Positions 25,196 to 36,221 of a DNA stretch of 64,000 nucleotides are shown piece by piece (positions within the stretch are counted from its first letter, which is position 1; each line of letters starts with the position of its first letter). The translations under genes and the position numbers were made by a program. A model generated the notes under the pieces. It was not told the origin of the DNA, did not search any database, and saw only the letters and a program-made list of their open reading frames with translations. Source of the stretch: Batillaria attramentaria (Eukaryota > Mollusca > Gastropoda > Batillariidae); contig JACVVK020000001.1 of assembly GCA_018292915.2 (NCBI GenBank), positions 789,001 to 853,000 on the forward strand. The letters run 5' to 3'.

Positions 25196-27183
25196 ATGGA
25201 GAGATCAGACGTCAACCAGATAAAGAAGGACGACACGGCCGACGAAGAACCGACCGAGAGCCAGGATCACTGCCAGAGCAGCCAAGAGTATCACCGGCTC
25301 GAGACAGAGGTCAGAAGCCCAGAGCACGTGCGCAAGAAGCGACCTCTGGAAGACAAGATCTGTCGTGTGTGCGGTGACAAGGCTCTTGCCCACAACTTTG
25401 ACGTCATCACCTGCGAGTCCTGCAAGGCTTTCTTCCGCCGCAACGCCTTGAGGCGTGAAGAGGTGACACAAAGTCCATAATGTGTATAGCAACTACATTT
25501 TCCCTTTCTTTCTTCTCGGGGTGCCGGGACAGTCGAGCGGTAGAGTATTGGACTTTCAATGCTCTGGTCGTGAGTTCCAATCCAGCCTGGGGCCAGATTC
25601 GTCTTGCCTTTTTCCTCGTTGCAATGCTTTTGGTGCCACCCCTATGCGGTAGAAAACTCTTGAACAGCCACCACATCCACCCTTTCTTTCTTCTCCATCT
25701 ATCTGTCTTCTTCAAACTCTCCCTTACTTGACGACTCAGTGCGAATGAGTTGCACGTTTGAGCATGTTTACAAGTTTTTAACTTTTGCTCTGCTATCTGA
25801 CCATTGTGCGAAGGCGTGCTGGTACACATGCCGCACCTGCTGAACTTGATACACTGTTTAAACCACAAGACAATGACAATGACAATGACAAACCTTTATT
25901 TTCCAACGGTAGAAGATTTTGGCCAAAAGGACAGTTTGCAACCTTGCCGCTGCTAGACTACAGTACGAGAGTAAAAGTAAGCTAAGGATTATAAACATTA
26001 CAAACATTTAAAACTGAAATACAAGAAGGCGGAGAATAAGCATAATATCTAAAATCAATGGCAAAGATAACCAAGAAAACAGAAATGAGTAAAGTTACTG
26101 CAAACTAACATGATTATGTAAATATGTACATGGTGGGTGTTAATAAATGACTACCGTAATAATGATTAGTGAAGACTGGTTTCAAAGTGCGTGTGGACTA
26201 AATGAGCATGGCTTTCCAGCTCTATTGAACTGAACGAAGAAAGTTAAAAGCCGTTTCTTAAAGTGAAGGGGATGATCTCACATAGAGAGGCAGAGAATTC
26301 CAAAGATCGGGACCAGAGAAGGATAGACTGGATTAGAGAGAAGTGCAAGAGAACTACACAGCTACCCCCCAAAATAAAATAAAATAAATATATGAATCAA
26401 TGTGGTTCTAGTTCTGTGGGTAAGACCCTTTGACTCGGAAAGTGCGAGATACAGAACTTTTTGAGGCAAAGCCACTTCCACTGTCTAATTTTAAGGCTCA
26501 CATCTGGATTCAGTCATGACCGCTTTGACAGTTTTCCGTCCTGACGGATACATCTCTGCTAAATCCTTATCCTAAAGTTCTTTCGGCCACAATAAGGCAA
26601 CAAGACAATATGATTATCTAGTCTATACATTTCATAAAGATAGCTGGGCATAGTCTTGCACATGGGAGTCAGACAACGCAAAAAATTAATAAAATAAAAT
26701 AAAATAAATAAAGGGTTTTGTTTTTTAACCGGATTGTACCGGAAATGTTTTGAGTTATGTAACGTTCCACAACTAACATGCCAGCAATCTGATTCATGAT
26801 CGCTCATTATTATCCTATTAATTATTAATCTAAGTAAATGTGCTTGCATAGTAATTACGCATAATTATTCGGAGACAGCAAATCACTACTTCACATCAAT
26901 CCAAGTCTTCCGCAATGAATAAGTATATCATGATGCGTACGTCTGTGCTGATGAACTTTTCTCTAGTAACTTATTGTCATCCTCCTAAGTAGGTATGTAT
27001 GTAAAATATGTATTCTACATTCGCAGCTAAGGGAGTGCGTCTTCCAGAGGTCATGTCCCATCAATATGCGCACCCGTCGTTTCTGCTCCGCCTGTCGCCT
27101 GAAGAAGTGTTTTGACATCGGGATGCGAGCTGACATGATTGTTGGTAAGATGTGTTGAATTTCAGAGCTTGGGTAGATCAAAC

Positions 27184-27233
<50 letters not shown>

Positions 27234-30200
27234 CTCTCTCTCTCTCGTCACGACATTTTCGAACGAAGGCGTACATTCTGGGTGAAGTAATCCATGTCAG
27301 ACCCTGTTTCAAACTGAAATTGCGACTTCTTTTTAAGGAAGTGCTCCCATAATTATACACCTCACCAAATTGAAATTCTTTGCGACTTCTTTTTTAAAGA
27401 AGTACACTCATGATTATACACTTCACCAGGTCACACACTGCATTTCATAATTTTTCATGACACACTGCTAAACGTGTAATATCATGTGATGGCCACACTG
27501 CTAAACGTGTAATATCATGTGATGGCTCACAACCACGCGACACACGAGATGCACCCATTTACTCCGCGGACGCTTCAAATAGTACTATGGTTACAACACA
27601 TACATTCCGTGCACTTTTTCTGTCTCTTCCACTCTTCAGACGAGGGTCGGCGTCAGGCCAAACTGGGAACTCCGCTGCAGAAGCGAACCAAGCGAGAAAG
27701 TCCTGTTACCAGCAGCTGCAACGCAAGCAGCAACCAACCGACCAATGGATATTGTGACCAAAACTGTGCACCTTATCCAGACAAAGAGGTCTTGAAATAT
27801 TTATTAATCCTTTTGGCGCGCGCAAGAAGTGAGAAGAGCAGCAGCTGAAGCAAGGGACATCACTCGCGTTGTATAGTCGATTTCCTTGACTCTTCTGGGT
27901 AGCCAGGGTGTCCCTCTAATCGAGGATGTGACTTCCCCGATCACTCATGGGTTACCCGAACTACCATCTGGGTAACCAGGGCAGTATCTGACTTTAAAAG
28001 AAGTCAAATCAAATTTAAAAAAACAAATCAAATACATCTTTGTTAGGAGAGAGGGAAAAGCCCTCCTCCCGCCCCCGTTCCACAGCTACCACCCCCCTCC
28101 CCCTCCTCCCCCTTCCCCGTTACCTCAGTGAGACGTGACGAAATACCTACCAAAATCAAGTTTCAAGACTCGAATAACAGTTTGTCGGAAAACATACATT
28201 TTTTTTTTTTTAGCGGGTACAGGTTTTGTTTAAATATATCTTTCGAAGTCTGTTTCAAGAATCTGTACGAATAGCAGTTTAAAACTTACTTCAAGAGATA
28301 TATTTAAACAAAATCTGTACCCGATACAAAATGTATGTTTTCCTACAAAACCCTGATACAACAGATATACTTTCAGCCGTAGCTGACACAGTTTTTTTAT
28401 TTATTTTTTTAGAATAATATGTAACATTATATCATGCATATTCGTCGTATGTCATATCATGACATCTGCTGGTAGAGCGTTCGACTTCTAATGCTCGGGT
28501 CGTGAGTTCGTAACCCGGCTGGAGCCAAATACTTGTGCTGGCTTTTTCATCGTTGGCCCGTCTTTGATATCACCCATATGTCACTCCATATGTGGTGGAA
28601 AAGGACGTTAAACCCCCAACCACCCACCCACCCATGACATCTGCAGTATTCATTCCAGGGTGACGGCAGTCCTACTCAGAACGGAGACTACAATACGGAG
28701 AATTCTTACCGGATGGATAAAGGGTCTCCCTACCCGAATGGCCGCGAGGGAGGCTACTTGTCCGTTCCCAAAGGCCGGAGGTTCGAGCCTGTGCTGGCCC
28801 ATCAGCTGCCCTCTGACCCTCACATGTACTGGCGACTGACGGAAGACGAGCGAGCGCTACTCACGCAGATTTCGGCCACGTATCAGAACACGATACTGCG
28901 TCTACCGCAACAGGTGACAATACATTTACAACGCTGTTTCAAGCAGACACGTAGCAACCAGTGTTTGCATACACCTCATTACCATAACTGAGGCGCTGCC
29001 TTTCCGCTTAAACCATACTACAACGCTGCTTACATTCTGCCTAACTCCTGCTAACATACCATTTACTTATGGTAGAGTTAGCGTACATTCAGCAGTGTTA
29101 GCAGAGATATAGCACTACTAACGCTCATGCTAAAATCACGCTTATTTTTTCTGCTAAGAGTCTGCCTGTAGACTGCATAACCAATGCTGTCATTTCATCT
29201 GGGCGCACAAGACACACCCACGCGTAAGCTAAGTGGCTTCGTCACTCAAGTTCCTCTTGAAATTCATTTACGTTGTGAAAATCGGCTTGTCTGCTGTCCA
29301 TTAGCTGCCAGCGCCTTTCACTCTGCCTGAAGAAAGAGCTTATGTTAAATCCCATAAATCCGCTGCAGGGCGGAGCGTCCGAGAGGACGGAGCGAGCAGT
29401 GAACAGCATCACGCTGGAGGACTTGCTGGGTCGCTGTGACGTGTGCGCCAACAACGTGGTCAAGTTGATGAAAGGGCTGGCCGATTATCGCAAACTGCAG
29501 GTCACCCATTGCTCTAGCTGTCTGGTATTTTCTGGTAGCCAAGTGTATTTTGCCTATTCAAAAAAAAAAAAAAAAAAATCAGCCGGAGAAGTGTATCTGT
29601 ATTTGTACCGTAGGTTTACGTTGCAGACACCTAGAGTGGTAGAGAGGCACATGTATTCAACAGAGAGAGAGAGAGAGAGAGAAGATGATGATGATGATGA
29701 TGATGATGATAGAGAGAGAGAGAGAGATGATGATGATGATGATGATGATGATGGCCCAGCCGCTGATTAATGTCCACAACCTTCAGATAGTCGGGCTAGA
29801 CGCTGGTCTGTACGCCACTGTCTGCTTCAAGCCATCGATAGATGGGGTCCGCACTTGGATTTTCAAGGGAGTTTCTGTCGATCACAAGCACATATTATGT
29901 CATATGTTGTGGTGCTTGACCCCCGTCTCTGTGTCACCAGGTGGAAGATCAACTGGCAGCCCTGAAGGCGTGCGCCATGAGAACCCTCATCCTGAAGGGA
30001 GCAGCATGCTTCGTGGTGGAGCGAGACGCCTGGATTAAGGCCTATGGCGAGCTGCCAGTCTCCCTCTTTGTTCGTGTCACCGGCCACGAGAAGCTCATCA
30101 GACAACACGCGGAGTTCTGCCGCTCGCTAAAGGTAGAGGATCAAATCTACCGTTATTTTGTATAAGAGCTAAATCCATAGCACACAAGCCCGTTTACTAT

Positions 30201-31079
30201 TGTAGTGTTGCAGTTCTTGGAATGAAGACGTGTGGGTTTTTTTTATGTTTATGTTTGTTTACTTTGTGTGTTGAGCGGTTGAGTTTTTGTTTTCACGACA
30301 AATAAGCAACGTCACACAGACAGAAATTTCAGCTTAGCGTAGATAGGTCACGCGGCTTTACAAAGTGATGGCCATTGCATACAAGACATGGAGATGTGGT
30401 TGAATGGGGTGGTAATGGAGGTGAAAGGGGGGGGGGGGGCTTTCAACTTTAATATTTGTAAACCACTAGAATACGTGTGTATTGACAATAAACGTCTTCC
30501 TTGTTCTATCTAACTCTTTGACATCGTGAGCTTGGCCAGTGACCTACTTCCCTGCTGTCGCGCATGCAGCTGCTGGCCGTTTAGAATGACGCGAATCGGT
30601 TCGCGGCTCGGACTGAATGATCGAAGATTACAAGACGTGGCCAATTTTAGCAAGAATTCACGTCAAATTATCTTAAACTTCAGTGTTTTGTCCAGTAAGT
30701 GTTCGCTCACGTCAGACAAAGAACCTGAGTCACACATTATTCATTTATTGTCGCTTCTTCTTTGTCTGCCCCGTTCAAGACACTGCTAAAGAATGACGTC
30801 ACCATGTACGCGCTCCTCCAATGCGTCATGCTGTTCGACCCACGTCAGCCAAGCATCGCCGACAGGCAGCTGGTGAACACGTTCAGGGACAAGTACTTGG
30901 TACTCCTCAAGCACTACCTCGAGTCACAAGTGTCCTACGCCCACGCCGAGGAGTACATGGAGTACCTGCGCCTCAAGCTGGCCGAGCTGAAGGTTCTCTC
31001 GGAAGAGATGACGAACATGTTCCGAGAGTGGACGGCTCTCATACAGCCTCTCATGATCGAGGTTCTAAGTCTGGCCTAG
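25196..31079 (+). CDS. NR-D: HR96-like nuclear receptor with multi-exon LBD (about 470 aa)
   Basis: Plus-strand receptor with seven coding exons: 25196-25462, 27027-27144 (118 nt), 27640-27788, 28659-28913, 29369-29500, 29941-30132 and 30780-31079 (TAG stop). Phases are consistent throughout. Zinc finger 1: C56, C59, C73, C76 with ESCKAFFRRNA; zinc finger 2: C93, C99, C109, C112. The spacer between the fingers is one residue longer than in A-C. The LBD spans about 205-470; exons 5-7 align with LBD residues 370-560 of NR-B (DYRKLQVEDQLAALKA against DFWQLKQPDQIAILKT). The C-terminal AF-2 core is L462-M-I-E465-V-L467, a good match to the coactivator-binding consensus. Donors of exons 3 and 5 are weak (GTCTTG, GTCACC) and the exon 7 acceptor is AAG, so the exon 3 end is the least certain boundary. 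ATG context is AACCATGG. Confidence 0.87.
25517..25680 (+). mobile_element. tRNA-SINE family 1 (diverged) in NR-D intron 1
   Basis: GTCGAGCGGTAGAGTATTGG (A-box region), TGAGTTCCAATCC (B-box), then diverged CCTCGTTGCAATG body. Starts about 55 bp after the exon 1 donor. Confidence 0.6.
25681..27026. other. NR-D intron 1, remainder
   Basis: Includes a (CAATGA)n-like tract at 25866-25891 followed by AACCTTTATTTTCCAACGG, the reverse complement of a retroposon 3' end with AATAAAGGTT. AT-rich unique sequence follows. Confidence 0.45.
27188..27247. repeat. (CT)n microsatellite in NR-D intron 2
   Basis: About 29 CT units with one interruption (CTCG). Confidence 0.9.
27318..27527. repeat. Two short tandem duplications in NR-D intron 2
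   Basis: An about 64-bp imperfect tandem duplication (TTGCGACTTCTTTTTAA, then AATTATACAC and TTCACC; 27318-27430) is followed by a 33-bp near-perfect duplication beginning CACTGCTAAACGTGTAATAT (27465-27527). Confidence 0.75.
27896..27985 (-). repeat. Dispersed repeat with GTTCGGGTAACCCATGAGTG core, copy 2
   Basis: Reverse-complement copy of the element at 17300 and 31096, with GGGTAGCCAGGG and GGTAACCAGGG arms at its ends. In NR-D intron 3. Confidence 0.6.
28187..28355. repeat. Imperfect inverted repeat (about 55-bp arms) in NR-D intron 3
   Basis: GAAAACATACATTTTT and GTACAGGTTTTGTTTAAATA on the left are mirrored by TATTTAAACAAAATCTGTAC and AAATGTATGTTTTC on the right, with about 60 bp between. 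Possible foldback element or strong RNA hairpin. Confidence 0.7.
28462..28633 (+). mobile_element. tRNA-SINE family 1 in NR-D intron 3
   Basis: GGTAGAGCGTTCGACTTCTA, GTGAGTTCGTAACCC (B-box-like), CTTTTTCATCGTTGGCCC and the tail GGTGGAAAAGGACGTTAAAC. The right end lies 25 bp before the exon 4 acceptor. Confidence 0.8.
29555..29755. repeat. Poly-A, (GA)n and (GAT)n cluster in NR-D intron 5
   Basis: A-run at 29561-29578 and two GA/GAT blocks at 29661-29753. Despite open frames it lies between LBD exons 5 and 6 and is intronic. Confidence 0.85.
30133..30779. other. NR-D intron 6
   Basis: G-run at 30428-30439; otherwise unique sequence. No additional exon is needed: residues flanking it join colinearly with NR-B (LK|TLLKND against LKSVAKSD). 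Confidence 0.6.
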
Positions 31080-31095
31080 GAGTAGGGGTAACAGT

Positions 31096-31160
31096 AGTTC
31101 GGGTAACCCACGAGTGATCGGGAAGTCACATCTTGGTAGAGGGACGCCCTGCCTGGGGTA
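31096..31160 (+). repeat. Dispersed repeat with GTTCGGGTAACCCACGAGTG core, copy 3
   Basis: Begins about 15 bp after the NR-D stop, so it is probably transcribed in the NR-D 3'UTR. Same core as copies at 17300 and 27896. Confidence 0.6.
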
Positions 31161-31282
31161 ACAGCTGGAACCTACACTGGTGTTAACGTCGTTGTCAGAT
31201 ACCTTTGTCAGACATACAGCAACGCTGTGGACAACATTTCATCAAATGCACTTAATCCGTGCATCAGAATCAGTGACATGGG

Positions 31283-31450
31283 CTGGGTGGGTGTTTGGGG
31301 GTTTAACGTCATTTTCCACCACATAGGGTGATATCAAAGACGGGGCAACGATGAAAAAGCCAGCACAGATATTTGGCCCCAGCCGGGATCGAACTCACGA
31401 CCCGAGCATTAGAAGTCCAACGCTCTACCATTCGACCACCCCGGCTCCCC
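31283..31450 (-). mobile_element. tRNA-SINE family 1, minus orientation
   Basis: Well-preserved copy: GGTGGTCGAATGGTAGAGCG (A-box region), GTGAGTTCGATCCCGGC (B-box), then the body ending in GGTGGAAAATGACGTTAAAC, all on the minus strand. Confidence 0.85.
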
Positions 31451-31559
31451 CAGTGACGGGACACAGTATAGCTTCTGTAACCATTCTTCTTACTCTGGTC
31501 GGCGTATGGTTATGTTGTTCTACGTAGGTAGATGCGTACCGCGTACAGAGCAGAGGAGA

Positions 31560-31725
31560 CCGGGGTGGTCGAATGGTAGAGCGTTGGACTTCTAATCCTC
31601 GGGTCGCGAGTTCGTATCCCGGCAGGGGCCAAATAGTTGTGCTAGCTTTTTCATCGTTGCCCCGTCTTTGATATCACCCGTATGTGGTGGAAAAGGACGT
31701 TAAACCCCCAAACACCCACCCAGCC
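31560..31725 (+). mobile_element. tRNA-SINE family 1, plus orientation
   Basis: Faces the copy at 31283 across about 110 bp, giving an inverted pair of SINEs. Same A-box, B-box (GCGAGTTCGTATCCCGGC) and tail. Confidence 0.85.
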
Positions 31726-32250
31726 ATCCGCGTACTGAGCAGATGATGGTATCTGATTGAGGACTGAAGACCAGTTAGAAAGCGCTGATTGTTGACTATT
31801 TTTAGCGACTTTGTCGATCGACGTGTTGTACAGGTATAGAAGCGTCAGGCCGAAAGAAAATCACATTTCTCTACTATTAGAAGCTACAAAGTCACTATAT
31901 AATGGTCGCAGTAGTCTAAAGGAACATCCATCCATTTGGCAAACAGTTTAAGCGCTTTTGTATTTCTGTAAAACCTTTTCCAAAGACTCTTTGACATTTC
32001 TGTTCAGACACTTCCCACACTAGCCAAGCTTAGAGAGGCCGGGAAAAGGTGCGTCAAGCACATTGCATCGCATCTTAGGAAAACAATATAATGTGTGTTT
32101 CTGTGAAACCATCTCCAAAGGCTCTTTGGTAATCGTACTTCACAATTTTTGCAGGAAACATTCCGCTGCTAATATCAAACTTAAAGGTTCGTGAATTGAT
32201 CTCGCCTGAAGTAAACTATTGAATCCTGCTGCTGGGATATTGTGGAGTCG

Positions 32251-32254
<4 letters not shown>

Positions 32255-32327
<73 letters not shown>
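32255..32327. repeat. (TG)n microsatellite
   Basis: About 37 uninterrupted TG units. Confidence 0.9.
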
Positions 32328-32329
<2 letters not shown>

Positions 32330-33763
32330 GGGCCAGAAATAGATTATACTAGTTATGTACATGTGTGGAGAAACAGCATTATCCAATTCAGCGACCTGTC
32401 CTTAACACGAGACAAAAGTCAGTCATATAAATCCTTCTTTCCCTTAATGCATGGCGTGTATATCGGCCTAAGGACAATTCGTGACTAGTACGCCACATCA
32501 GAAACAAATCAGTTGGAATATTTACTAGAGTGCACCAAGTTCACTGACATTACTTTCACTGTAAACATGTTTTCACGAATAGAGCAGTCACTTTGTTTGT
32601 TTGTTTGTTTTTTCTGTTTTTTTTTTTTCTTTTTGTTGTTCTGTGTGTGGTGACTTGATAGAAAAGTGTGTAATGTTTGGAGGCTAAATTGGCAGGTTAA
32701 TTTCTTTCAGGTTTTGGGAACAACCCGCATAGACGATTGTAAAATAAAGAACAAGTGCAGGCCGAAGTACACAAATACACATGGCCTCAAAATGTCTATA
32801 TATTCCCTATTAGCCTCAGGCATCATATTCACCCCTAAAATGCTTCAAGCTAGAAACAATTACTACCATGAACAGACTATTCAAAGACACGCACCCGACA
32901 GGAGTTTACGAAAATTGAAATGTCTCCTATCCGCTCAGGCCTCACTAGAGTAATGCACGTCTACTTTCTCTGTAGGCCAGAGAGCCAGTTCACACAAATT
33001 AATCCGCTTTTGCTCGATCTCTTTGCAACAAGCCCCAGCTTCACTGGCAGCTTAACTCTTTTTGCGACCGCCTGGCATGCACCTTGACCTACATATTACA
33101 AACATCACGAAAATCACGCTTTTTCATGACAATAAAAATCACTACAGACTAGCACACTCGCCAAACAGAGTACCTCAAATAAACACCAAACATGACCCCA
33201 TGGTCAATTTGTGTGCTTATGCCTGCATAGAATCCAAAGTCCAGTGCGGATTAACTGAGGTAATACGTGACTGCGTCTGGAGCATACCACATTTTCCAGA
33301 ATCTGGATGCTAAATACTGACGTCGCCAGCAACAAAGTACAGATTACGTGACATTGTGCGTCCGTTAAGCACAAAGTAAGCTTACCACCGAAGTGAACCC
33401 AAAGTTGAAGGCCCATGTAACAACATTATTCAAATTCTTCTTCCCTGAGTGGCATCGTTCGCCGGTGAGAAAGTAAACACACACGCGCGCTATATAATTA
33501 TACACACAACACACGCGCTTTATCTCGCACAAGTGACAAAGGCAGGTAGAGTCATTTTGGTGTAGCGTTGGAATGTATGATTACGATGACTTAGGTTTGA
33601 TCTGTATATTGAAGCTGCAGATTCAGTTCAAGTTTGCATCGCTGCGTTCGGAAAGGCGTATACGCACTCATCTATCGGACGTCTCAAACAGCGTCCCGTG
33701 AAAGTCTTGTTCCAATGCTCTCTCGTTCAGAAGGTGTCGATCTTAGTGTGTTTGCACGTCCCT

Positions 33764-34052
33764 GGGCCCGCATGTGAAAGTCGAGGTTAGGGATTTTAGC
33801 CCCGGGTTAAAGTCTAACCCCGAACTGACTAGCTCTATGGTTACATTTTCTGCTTTTTTTTTTTTTTTTTTTGTTTAACCAGGAAGCGGGTCCATTCCAC
33901 CATGGTGCCTAAGCCGTTTGAGAAGGAATTTTTCTACCTTTCTTCGCTTCCTTTTTTTTATAGTTAATTTTGCTTTTGGGTTTCTTTGGTCCTAGTCTGG
34001 GTTAGGCCCGTAGCCGTGGGTTAAATTAACCTCAAGTTTTACATGCGGGCCC
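33764..34052 (+). mobile_element. Foldback MITE copy 3 (intact, about 289 bp)
   Basis: Ends GGGCCCGCATGTGAAAGTCG and its inverse CAAGTTTTACATGCGGGCCC form terminal inverted repeats of about 25 bp. The interior has GGGATTTTAGCCCCGGGTTA near the left and GGGTTAGGCCCGTAGCCGTG near the right, with a poly-T tract between. No protein-coding capacity. Confidence 0.85.
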
Positions 34053-34097
34053 CTTTCTACGCTCGGCCTGCTGTATAATACCGAAGCTTTGTTGAAA

Positions 34098-34939
34098 CTA
34101 CAAAGACATGATGGGGCCGTCAGTCAAAGATCTGGCCGGGGTGGTTCCTGGGAAAATCGGGATGTACTTGGCCCAAGATGACCGTGTGATGCGGTCAGGA
34201 AGCCAAGGGATATCGTACACTTCTAGCCCGTCTTCAAACTCGTCGCTGTCGGCACCGGGTTTATCCGACTCTTCTTCATCGGCGGCTGGCTCCGGTTTCT
34301 TCGTGGGCCTCGCTAAGCCTCGTTCTTTCAGTGTTCCTGTTGATAGTTATGTACAGGCTGGTAAAATTCATGCACTGGACGCGGGCTTTCTAGGGCTAGG
34401 GCTTATGTGTGTATGCGTGCGTGTGTGTGTGTGTGTGTGTGTGTGGAGGGGGGGGGGGGCGTGTGGGTGTGGGTGTGCATGTGTGGTCAAATATAATCAT
34501 GTACTTTATATCTTCTGACTTTCAAGTTTCCTTGATCGATGCGTAATTTTCCGGCAGCGGCAGATTAAAACTTGACAAATCTTACATGTCAAATCACCCT
34601 CCGTTATTGAGACAAATTTCGTTCGTCCGTTCACTCCAAAGCAAAGGGAAGCAGCTCATACTGAGTTGCAGGGTTTGAGAAATTAGGCTACCTTTCTTTC
34701 TAACAATATTTGTTCGAAAATGCAGGTGTTACGCATGTTTCTCAGTGCACATATCTGCTTTTACCCAAATAATTATGTTCAAACCATGTATGCCTTTCTC
34801 TGTACATATTTTACGAAGGATTCCACATAGTGTTTTGTCGTGTCTGTGAAGCAAAAAATTGCGTAACTGGATACTGTGAAACATGAGGAACTGACGTCAT
34901 TTTCAAACAAATATTTCGGAATTGCCCATAACTAGTTTC

Positions 34940-34994
<55 letters not shown>

Positions 34995-35117
34995 GTCTCT
35001 GGGATGTTGTCTTTTTTCAAAACCCTTAAATGTAGAATAGCAGGACAGCATGTAAGACAGGCAGCAATGCCTAAATGCTCTATCCTGAACAAAAACAAAA
35101 AAATAATCATCATCATC

Positions 35118-35168
<51 letters not shown>

Positions 35169-36188
35169 AAGATGCAACGGATTTCTCCTACCATTGGCTG
35201 AAGGCAGAGTATCTGGGAAATATTAAAATGACTATGACGTCTTACCCGGAACGGTGTTGTCCATAAAACAGGCCAGTACTCCACCCACAAACACAGGGTT
35301 GGATAACACGATGCCGATGATGCGGTTTACGTCCTGATTACCTGTCAAAAATCCATGTTCTCAATGTACTAAAAACGCTTCTTTCAACAACAACAAAGGC
35401 TTAAAACGCGCAAAAGACAAAACAGATGTGATCACCAAACGTTTAGCTGAATAGCATTCTATCGGGCGGGGTAGATATTTGGCAGTTTAACGTCCTTTTT
35501 TCACATGTGGGTGATATCAAAGACGGGGTAACGAGAAAAGGCCAGCAGAAATACTTGGCCGTAGCCAGGATTCGAACTCAGGACCTGAGCATTGAGAGTT
35601 CAATACTCTACCATTCGGTTATCCTGAAATTTTGCTGAGAAATGTTTCAGACAGTTAACTTTGTTGAATTTAGGGCTGTCTTGACAGGACACAGGCAAAT
35701 CAAATCAAATCAGATTCAAACCGTATGCCAGGAAGAAGACTTACATCCGCACCGTAAGTAATCCAGAACTGCACCATCAGCTAACCAAAACTTACATTAA
35801 ACCGTGCGAGACGTCCCACTGACCTGTCTGAATGCCATCAGGGTTTTGCTCCACCCAGTAAGGCATCATGAGCCCCAGCAACAAGGAGATCCCGATGATG
35901 GCCAGATTGCGGGTGGACTTGAGGTCAACGTGCTGAAGGTTGGACAGCACCACCCCGATGAAAATCCCCGCTATGATAATCTGGATGCCTCCCAGAACAC
36001 AGTAAGGGATGGTGATGAAGAACGCGCCCAGTTTGTTGAGGAGGGAGAACACCACGTACAGCACGCCGATCACTTGGAACACGCGCCGGGACGCCACCTG
36101 GTGGGAAAAAAATTAAAGATGAGGTCATTCCGATAGAAATGCCATCCTTGCTCCGCAGTAGGAAACACACAACAAAAGCCAAACAAAC

Positions 36189-36221
<33 letters not shown>

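Larger units (their letters stand above)
31080..34097. other. Tail-to-tail intergenic region between NR-D and SLC23-E
   Basis: Repeat at 31096-31160, two opposed tRNA-SINEs (31283-31450 minus, 31560-31725 plus), (TG)n at 32255-32327, and a foldback MITE at 33764-34052 ending 46 bp past the SLC23-E stop. Stretches 31730-32250 and 32330-33760 show nothing recognisable. Confidence 0.5.

Noticed and set aside
25440..25475. Alternative NR-D exon 1 donor that would restore the usual spacing between zinc fingers
   Set aside because: No GT donor one codon earlier and in phase; the GAG|GTGACA donor was kept with a one-residue longer spacer.
29342..29770. Single long frame continuing from NR-D exon 5 into an Asp-rich tail
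   Set aside because: The frame leaves the LBD alignment after RKLQ and runs into poly-A and GA/GAT repeats; splicing to 29941 restores the LBD.
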